A DNA stretch of 28,623 bases from JACJYE01 sp964432875. Lineage in GTDB: Bacteria; Bacteroidota; Bacteroidia; Chitinophagales; Saprospiraceae. Of this stretch, positions 24,001 through 28,623 are shown one piece after another (position 1 is the first letter of the stretch; every line of letters starts with the position of its first letter). The notes beneath the pieces are model-generated. The model was given only the letters and a program-made list of their open reading frames with translations, was not told where the DNA came from and ran no database searches. Both the position numbers and the translations under genes were made by a program. The DNA is taken from contig CAYSPJ010000065.1 in assembly GCA_964432875.1 (NCBI GenBank), positions 1-28,623 of the forward strand. The letters run 5' to 3'.

Positions 24001-25317
24001 TCCACTTCAAATGGAGCAGAAGTACAAAAGCCGCTGGCCACCGTGGTTATTGGCGGGCTAATCACCTCTACCTTACTGACGCTAATCATCCTGCCTATAC
24101 TTTACTATCTGGTCAACCGCAATCTGCCTGCCCTTAAAAAGGCTGCCGCGGTATTGGTGCCGTTATTGCTTGCAGGCAGCTTTGCCCATGCTCAACAGCC
24201 CCCGCTCACCCTGGAAACAGCAATGCAGCACGCCCTGACCGACCACCCCAGCCTGAAGAACGGCGCCATCGGCATCCGGCAAGCCAGCCTAGGCATCGAA
24301 GCAGCCCGCCAGATACCCGCCATGGATTTTTCGCTGGATATCGGGCAATACAATACCAGCATGATCGACTATCAGTTTTCCGTAACCCAATCTTTCCCCT
24401 TGCCGGGAGTCAACCGCCAACGGCAGGAGGCAGCCCGCGCTCGCCTGGCTCTGGCTGAAGGCCAACAGGGGCTGCTTCAGCATCAAATCATCTACCAGGT
24501 GCAGCAGCAATGGTTTTCGTGGCTATACCTGCAACAACGCCAGCGGGCACTGGAGACCCAAGCGCAATTGTACGATGAACTGGCACAAAGAGCGGCGGCC
24601 CAGTACCGGGCTGGCGAAACGGGGCAATTGGATAACACCCTGGTACAAAGCCGCCTGGCACAGGCAAAACAGGCCTATGCCCTGGCACAGCTTGAAGCCC
24701 AACAAGCTTTTAACCGCCTGCTGCAAGCGGCTTTCCTCTCTGATGCCGCCCCGCCGCCCGACAGCTTATATGCCCTGCCTTTGCCTTTACCTGATACGGC
24801 AGCAGCCCTCGCCGTTTTCCTGGCACCGCTGCAACAGCAAGTGCTGGTGGCCCAGGAAGAAGCTACCGTCCAATCGCAATTATTAAAACCCGAACTGCTC
24901 GTGGGCTATTTCAGCCAGAGCATACGGCCCGATTGGCCTCTGCAAGCGGTGCACACCGGCATAGCGCTGCCCATCTTCCAAAAACCGCAGCGCGCCCGCA
25001 TCGAACAAGCCCAACTGGAAAGCATCCGCGCAGGAAACGAGCTGCAGCGCCAACAGCAGCTCCTCCGGCAGGAACGGCAGTTGGCCCGGCAGCAGATGCA
25101 AGGCTTCTTCCAACAACTGCAAACGAGCGGGCAAAACCTGCTGGGGCAGGCCGCCCGCTTGCGCCAACTAGCCGGGCTCCAGCTACGGGCTGGCGAGATT
25201 GATTATTTTCAGTATGTGCAAAGCCTGGAAGCAGCCTTTGCCAACGAACTGCAATACCTCGGCTTGGTCGAACAATACAACCAGGCCAATTTATTCTTCC
25301 AATTCCTTTCAAAATAA
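21022..25317 (+). CDS. czcA: CzcA-type heavy-metal RND pump fused to a TolC-like outer-membrane factor
   Basis: A 1431-residue fusion. Residues 1 to about 1037 are a complete HME-RND pump: N-terminal TM1, porter loops, and TM4 with the proton-relay motif DFGIVVDGAIIVVE (Asp400, Asp406, Glu413), the form typical of Zn/Co/Ni (Czc/Cnr) rather than Cu/Ag pumps, then a second porter half and TM7-12. Directly after the last helix comes KKAAAVLVPLLLAGSFAHAQQ, which looks like a signal peptide (about 1040-1056, AHA-Q cleavage site). The last 375 residues are a CzcC/TolC-type factor rich in Gln/Ala coiled coil (LTLETAMQHALTDHPSL, then QLDNTLVQSRLAQAKQAY). The pump lies in the inner membrane and drives metal out with protons. 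Large RND pumps of this length occur in other Bacteroidota. The membrane-fusion gene starts one base after the stop. Confidence 0.95.
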   Translation: MIKAIISFSVRNKLFTMLMVLGMTALGLYSLSRIPIDAVPDITNNQVQVVTVSPFLAAQEVEQFITYPIELALANIPNVVEIRSISRFGLSVVTVVFKDWVQILHARQYVQEQLSRAEDEIPMGLGKPELMPITTGLGEIYQYVLRVKPGYEQQYDAMELRTIQDWIVKRQLSGIPGIIEVSSFGGYLKQYEVAIEPHLLRSYGLAMADVFEALSRNNQNSGGSYIEKGNYAYYIRTEGIVHSIEDIEQIVVGTRQGIPVLIRDLGKVQFGSPKRFGAMTMDGKGEVVGGITLMLKGANASATIGNVRKRVAQVQQSLPEGVELHPYLDRSDLVGKTIATVSTNLLEGGLIVVLVLILLLGNWRAALIVASIIPLSMLFALIFMDLLGVSANLMSLGAIDFGIVVDGAIIVVEGVLHALFTYHVGRQLSQSEMDGIVTEASAKLFRAAVFGVFIILVVFIPVMTLTDIEGKMFRPMAITFSLVVTGALLLSLTYVPVVSSLALSRNIQAHRTWADRFMDWLRSLYHPVLEWALRFPKTIISVAVALLFGSILLFLSLGAVFIPTLEEGDLAMQMAIQPGSSLEESIRTASKAEKVLLDNFPEVEHVVSKIGTAEVPTDPMAIEDADIMIILKEKSEWVSAQGREELADKMKAALEVIAGAEFEFTQPIQLRFNELMTGAKTDIAVKIFGENTAELKRLADRAAELIEGLPGAADVKVEQTEGLPQLIIQFDRARLAHYGLHIEQANTLVRTAFAGEAAGVVFENERKFDLVVRLDEPYRQDLDLSRLFISLPNGEGAIPLSEVASVHYAEGPMQISRENTRRRINVGINVRERDIASLVADISEKLESELRLPPGYTISYGGQFENLEKARQRLKVAVPVALLLIFALLFFTFERLKYALMISTAVPLSIIGGVLALWLRDMPFSISAGVGFIALFGVAVLNGIVLISYFNSLRYDEGLTDLREIVINGSLVRLRPVILTATTTALGFLPMALSTSNGAEVQKPLATVVIGGLITSTLLTLIILPILYYLVNRNLPALKKAAAVLVPLLLAGSFAHAQQPPLTLETAMQHALTDHPSLKNGAIGIRQASLGIEAARQIPAMDFSLDIGQYNTSMIDYQFSVTQSFPLPGVNRQRQEAARARLALAEGQQGLLQHQIIYQVQQQWFSWLYLQQRQRALETQAQLYDELAQRAAAQYRAGETGQLDNTLVQSRLAQAKQAYALAQLEAQQAFNRLLQAAFLSDAAPPPDSLYALPLPLPDTAAALAVFLAPLQQQVLVAQEEATVQSQLLKPELLVGYFSQSIRPDWPLQAVHTGIALPIFQKPQRARIEQAQLESIRAGNELQRQQQLLRQERQLARQQMQGFFQQLQTSGQNLLGQAARLRQLAGLQLRAGEIDYFQYVQSLEAAFANELQYLGLVEQYNQANLFFQFLSK

Positions 25318-25318
25318 A

Positions 25319-26455
25319 ATGAGCTACGATATGAAATACCTGGCAATATCCTCCTTTACAGCCCTATTGGCACTTAGCCTTAGTGCTTGCCACCAACAAG
25401 TTGGGGCCGAGGAGGGCAACGCGGCTGGCGAAGCGCGTGACACGCTGATTGCCTTATCTGCCGAGCAGATGCAGTTGGCGGGCATAGAATTGGGCCGCCC
25501 CGATACCCTGGCGATGGAAGCCTTTATCGAATGTGCTGGCTTCACCGATCTGCCTCCAACCCAAGTCTATTCCGTTCATAGCCCGGTAATGGGCTTCGTA
25601 CAGCAAGTGCGCCACTACCCCGGCCAGTATGTGCGGCAGGGCGAACTGCTCACTTCCATTTCACACCCCGAGCTGATGCGCCTGCAGCGGAGTTTACTGG
25701 AAAGCGCCGCAAGCCTGACCTTCCTCCAGCGCCAACAGGAACGCTCCAGCGAATTGGCGCAAGCCGATGCCGCATCCCCCAAAGCAGCGGAACAGGCTCA
25801 GGCGGATTACGAGGTTGAAAAAGCCCGCTTTGAAGGTTTGAAAACGGAATTGAAGTGGATGGGCATCAATGTGGAAGAAGTACTAAAAAGCAAGAAAGCT
25901 CAGGAGATTATCCGCATTTATGCCCCGGCGAAAGGCTACATCACCAAAATGGAAATCAACCCTGGCAAGCTGGTCGAACCCAATGCCTTGATGTATGAAC
26001 TGGCCGACAATAGCCACCAACACCTGGAGCTGCAAGTCTATGCCAAAGACCTCGCCCGCATCGGCGAAGGCCAAGCAGTTTTGGCTTACTTGCCTGGCAG
26101 CGGCAAACCACTGGCCGGCAAGGTTTTCCTCATTGGCAAAACGATTGATGCCAGCACCAAAACGGCCAATATCCACGTCCATTTTGATCAGGAGCCACTA
26201 GGCCTCGCCATCGGCACCTACCTCTCCGCGCGCATCCTCACCAAAGCCGATGAGCTGCTAGCCGTACCCGAATCCGCCATCGTGCGCAGCGACGGGCTGG
26301 CTTTCGTATTCGTCAAAGAAAATGACGGCTTCAGGAAACAGCTGATCAGCGTTGGGCGTACCGAAGGGGGATACGTAGCCATCGAAGGCTTAAAACTGTC
26401 CGAGGGCCAGCAAATGGTGCTGAAGGGGGCTTATTATTTGAACCAGGGAGAATGA
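25319..26455 (+). CDS. Periplasmic membrane-fusion lipoprotein of the metal-efflux system (CzcB/CusB-like)
   Basis: A 378-residue adaptor. The ATG at 25319 follows the pump stop by one base; an in-frame ATG at 25331 is an alternative. The leader ends LSLSAC, giving lipidated Cys24. Typical MFP parts follow: a barrel-sandwich half-motif around SPVMGFVQQVRHYPGQYVRQGELLTSI (here about residues 88-115), an alpha-hairpin (about 120-190, LQRSLLESAASLTFLQRQQ), the second half IYAPAKGYITKMEINPGKLVEP, then a beta-barrel domain and a membrane-proximal domain (VPESAIVRSDG). It bridges the RND pump and the outer-membrane factor, here both encoded by the preceding gene. No obvious His- or Met-rich metal site is visible apart from a HQH pair. 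It is the last gene of the operon. Confidence 0.93.
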   Translation: MSYDMKYLAISSFTALLALSLSACHQQVGAEEGNAAGEARDTLIALSAEQMQLAGIELGRPDTLAMEAFIECAGFTDLPPTQVYSVHSPVMGFVQQVRHYPGQYVRQGELLTSISHPELMRLQRSLLESAASLTFLQRQQERSSELAQADAASPKAAEQAQADYEVEKARFEGLKTELKWMGINVEEVLKSKKAQEIIRIYAPAKGYITKMEINPGKLVEPNALMYELADNSHQHLELQVYAKDLARIGEGQAVLAYLPGSGKPLAGKVFLIGKTIDASTKTANIHVHFDQEPLGLAIGTYLSARILTKADELLAVPESAIVRSDGLAFVFVKENDGFRKQLISVGRTEGGYVAIEGLKLSEGQQMVLKGAYYLNQGE

Positions 26456-26607
26456 CGGGCATTAAAAGTGCTTGGCATTATCATCCAACCGGGCACCGTC
26501 CACCCATTTGCCCCTTGGTCATTAGCAGGCCATGCTCAGCCTGTCAGCAATAAACACCGGGGGGGTGCTGGCGGCATTAAGTTGACGGCAAATCCCCCTG
26601 TTTTTCC

Positions 26608-28416
26608 TTAGAGTTGAGCCACTGGATGACTGCTGGCTTTGCCATTACTGCTAGTAGCTAGATGCAGCATCGGCTGTTTTTGGTCTAATATTTGAAAAAC
26701 CGAGTTGTTGCTCACAAACTCCGGGACGAAGGCCTTCATCTTGGCTACCATGGCGAAGGCATCGCCCTGAGCAAGGGCAGTATCCAGCTCACGCATCAAT
26801 TGTGTGGCTTTTTCCCGGCGATAAGGGCTGATGCGTGCGCGCATGATCTTCGGGTGATGGGTTGGCAACACGTCTTCCTGCTTGGTAAGCAGCTCTTCGT
26901 ACAATTTCTCGCCAGGGCGCAGGCCGCTTTCCACAATATGGATATCCTTGCCTGGCTCCAGGCCGGAAAGTAGGATCATTTTCTTCGCCAGGTCATAGAT
27001 TTTCACCGCTTTGCCCATATCAAAGACGAAAATCTCGCCGCCCTGNNNNNNNNNNNNNNNNNNNNNNNNNNNNNNNNNNNNNNNNNNNNNNNNNNNNNNN
27101 NNNNNNNNNNNNNNNNNNNNNNNNNNNNNNNNNNNNNNNNNNNNNGCCAGCAATTTGGTGGCAAACACATTGACCTGGAGCGCCTCGCAGGGGTTTTCTT
27201 CCATCAAAGGTACGTGCTTGTAGGCAGCGGCATGATAGATGATATCAGGGCGGTGGGTTTTAATGGCCATTTCCATGCGCATTTTGTTTCCCACGTTGGC
27301 CAACAAATATTCAACCCGGCCAGCAGTAGGCCGGTAAGCCGGATCAGCATTGATTTCAAACTGCAGATTGTATAAAGGCGTTTCGGCCTGGTCAACCAGT
27401 ATTACTTTTGCCGGGTTGTATTGAAGTACCTGCCGGCTTATTTCACTCCCAATCGAGCCGGCAGCCCCGCTGATCAATACGACCTTGCCTTCTAATTCTT
27501 TCTTGATATGCTGCGTATCCAATTGGATAGGCGCCCTTTCGAGCAGCTCTTCAATGCTTACGGCCCGCAACTGCCGGGCGCTGAGTTGGCCATTGATCCA
27601 ACTGATGATGGGCGGCACTACCTTCACTTCAAGGTGGAGCTCCAACGCTTTTTCGGTGACTTGCTGCTTGCGTACCAACGGCAACTGCTGAATGCTGATA
27701 ATCAGTTGGCTGACCCCATTGGCCTGGATATAAAATTCATTCAAGGCTTTTTCTACTGGCAGGACGGGGATGCCCTCAAGGCGCTTATTGGCTTTTGAAG
27801 GGTTGTCGTCAATAAAAGCAGCAATCTCGTAATGGAGATAATTGTCCCTTTTCAGCATATTGCGCGTAATCATGCCTGCGGAGCCTGCCCCATAAATCAG
27901 TACGCGCACCTTCTTTTTGCGCTCATTGCGCACGATGGCGGCATAGAGCGACTTGAGCGCCCAGCGGCTGCCAATCAAGGCCAGTAATACCAGCAAACCA
28001 TGGATGATCAGCACCGATATCGGCAGGGCCAGCCCCTGTTCAAAACCAGAATTGCGCAAACCCAGGCTCAATGCTGACAATGCCAGAAAAGAAAGCCCGA
28101 TCGCTTTGGATAAACGCACCGCATCATTGACGCCTGAATGCCGGATAATGCCGCTATACGAACAGGTCGTCAAAAAGGCCAACAGATAAACCAGCACTAC
28201 GGTCAAAGTTTGCTTTTGAGCAGCATAAAAGTCTATGTTTTCATACTCGAAATTGAGCCGGATCAATGTGGCTGGAAGGTAAAATGACAAGACGATGAAT
28301 ACGTCAAATGCCAGTACGACCCATTTGGATAATATTTGATTGGGGTAACGACGAAAGAAGTAGGATAATACGGTTATCATGGGATTACAATTTGCCGCAA
28401 TATAGCGTTTTTTCAT
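26608..28416 (-). CDS. Membrane-bound UDP-sugar 4,6-dehydratase/epimerase (WbpM/CapD family), interrupted by an assembly gap
   Basis: A polysaccharide-biosynthesis enzyme, 602 codons including 34 unknown. Four N-terminal membrane helices (about 28-155) are followed by a Rossmann-like domain (VLIYGAGSAGMITRNML, about 172-188) and an SDR domain with NAD motif ISGAAGSIGSE and the signature YHAAAYKHVPLMEENP. After the gap come GGEIFVFDMGKAVKIYDLAKKMI and GLRPGEKLYEELL, both standard. The segment that should carry STDKA, the YxxxK-like catalytic pair and GNVLGS lies in the gap. The ATG at 28416 is used; an ATG at 28380 (MITVLSYFFRRYPNQ) is an equally good start. It makes 4-keto-6-deoxy sugars for surface glycans and works with the aminotransferase encoded 42 bp upstream. 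The frame is the same on both sides, so the gene is probably intact. Confidence 0.9.
   Translation of the reverse strand: MKKRYIAANCNPMITVLSYFFRRYPNQILSKWVVLAFDVFIVLSFYLPATLIRLNFEYENIDFYAAQKQTLTVVLVYLLAFLTTCSYSGIIRHSGVNDAVRLSKAIGLSFLALSALSLGLRNSGFEQGLALPISVLIIHGLLVLLALIGSRWALKSLYAAIVRNERKKKVRVLIYGAGSAGMITRNMLKRDNYLHYEIAAFIDDNPSKANKRLEGIPVLPVEKALNEFYIQANGVSQLIISIQQLPLVRKQQVTEKALELHLEVKVVPPIISWINGQLSARQLRAVSIEELLERAPIQLDTQHIKKELEGKVVLISGAAGSIGSEISRQVLQYNPAKVILVDQAETPLYNLQFEINADPAYRPTAGRVEYLLANVGNKMRMEMAIKTHRPDIIYHAAAYKHVPLMEENPCEALQVNVFATKLLXXXXXXXXXXXXXXXXXXXXXXXXXXXXXXXXXXQGGEIFVFDMGKAVKIYDLAKKMILLSGLEPGKDIHIVESGLRPGEKLYEELLTKQEDVLPTHHPKIMRARISPYRREKATQLMRELDTALAQGDAFAMVAKMKAFVPEFVSNNSVFQILDQKQPMLHLATSSNGKASSHPVAQL
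27046..27145. other. Assembly gap of 100 N
   Basis: Exactly 100 unknown bases, the conventional scaffold placeholder. It falls inside the UDP-sugar dehydratase gene. Family comparison suggests roughly 105-110 residues are missing rather than 33-34, so the true length is probably nearer 320 bp. Confidence 0.98.
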
Positions 28417-28458
28417 AGTATTCGGTTTTCCACAATGGCAAAAATAGCTATCGCCTGC

Positions 28459-28623
28459 CTAAAATAACCTATTCAAGGTATTAAATATCCGGGCAAAATC
28501 CTCGTCTTGGAGGTTGGAGCCGGAAGGCAGGCAAAGCCCCCGTTCAAACAGCCGCTCGCTGGTGCCATCGCCTCGGAAGGGATAACGCTCGAATACGGGC
28601 TGTAAGTGCATCGGCTTCCACAG
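28459..28623 (-). CDS. DegT/DnrJ/EryC1-type aminotransferase, C-terminal end (partial, 5' end off the right edge)
   Basis: The last 54 residues of a pyridoxal-phosphate sugar aminotransferase, ending at the TAG at 28459-28461. LWKPMHLQPVFERYPFRGDG followed by TSERLFERGLCLPSGSNLQDED is the conserved C-terminal block of PglE/DegT-family enzymes, including the R-LWKPMHLQP and G-LCLPSG motifs. Such enzymes transfer an amino group from glutamate to a UDP-4-keto-6-deoxy sugar, the product of the dehydratase encoded directly downstream, giving bacillosamine-type precursors of surface glycans. The 42-bp spacing suggests one operon. The catalytic lysine lies outside the window. Confidence 0.9.
   Translation of the reverse strand: MWKPMHLQPVFERYPFRGDGTSERLFERGLCLPSGSNLQDEDFARIFNTLNRLF

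Noticed and set aside
26456..26607. Terminator between the efflux operon and the polysaccharide genes
   Set aside because: CACC-GGGGG-GGTG and a CCCCCTGTTTTT stretch are present, but no stem followed by a T-run could be drawn for either strand. Nothing else was seen in this spacer.

Overview
This window reads as a chromosomal contig from a member of the Bacteroidota, most likely of the Saprospiria (Lewinella/Haliscomenobacter-like). The evidence is a SusC/SusD outer-membrane pair, a subtilase with a C-terminal type IX secretion (T9SS) sorting domain, several TAnnTTTG-type -7 promoter elements, few Shine-Dalgarno sequences, and an RND heavy-metal pump fused to an outer-membrane-factor domain. 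No rRNA, tRNA, CRISPR array or insertion sequence was recognised. A 100-N assembly gap (27046-27145) interrupts one gene, and genes run off both ends.

Region 1 (1-4256, minus strand) is a tightly coupled three-gene unit. It encodes a CHAT-family protease with a C-terminal domain that looks like an inactivated STAND NTPase, a MoxR-type AAA+ ATPase, and a four-helix membrane protein whose soluble parts resemble a CoxE/vWA-type MoxR partner. This is the best candidate for a little-described biological-conflict or signalling system. Its predicted promoter is overlapped by an 18-bp palindrome. Region 2 (4257-4787) is a gene-free stretch full of repeats: a REP-like double hairpin found again at 11.3 kb, a 7-bp tandem repeat and a large imperfect palindrome. 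It leads into a toxin-antitoxin pair with a PIN-domain toxin (4788-5469).

Region 3 (5.5-13.3 kb) is mostly housekeeping and envelope genes: a BtuF-fold binding protein without a signal peptide, a T9SS-exported subtilase, rnpA, an S41 C-terminal processing peptidase, a secreted SH3b-like protein, a PIG3-type quinone oxidoreductase and an exported protein of unknown function. Region 4 (13.4-19.4 kb, minus strand) is a SusC-SusD-lipoprotein uptake operon. It has a well-formed promoter, helically phased TTAAC repeats upstream and an intrinsic terminator. ribA (GTP cyclohydrolase II) follows.

Region 5 (20.4-26.5 kb) is a metal-efflux operon on the plus strand: a small His-rich exported protein, a CzcA-like RND pump fused to a TolC-like outer-membrane factor through an internal signal-peptide-like helix, and a lipoprotein membrane-fusion protein. 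A CRP/FNR-like palindrome sits where a class II activator would bind. Region 6 (26.6 kb to the end, minus strand) is the edge of a surface-polysaccharide cluster: a WbpM/CapD-type UDP-sugar dehydratase broken by the N gap, preceded by the tail of a DegT/PglE-type aminotransferase.
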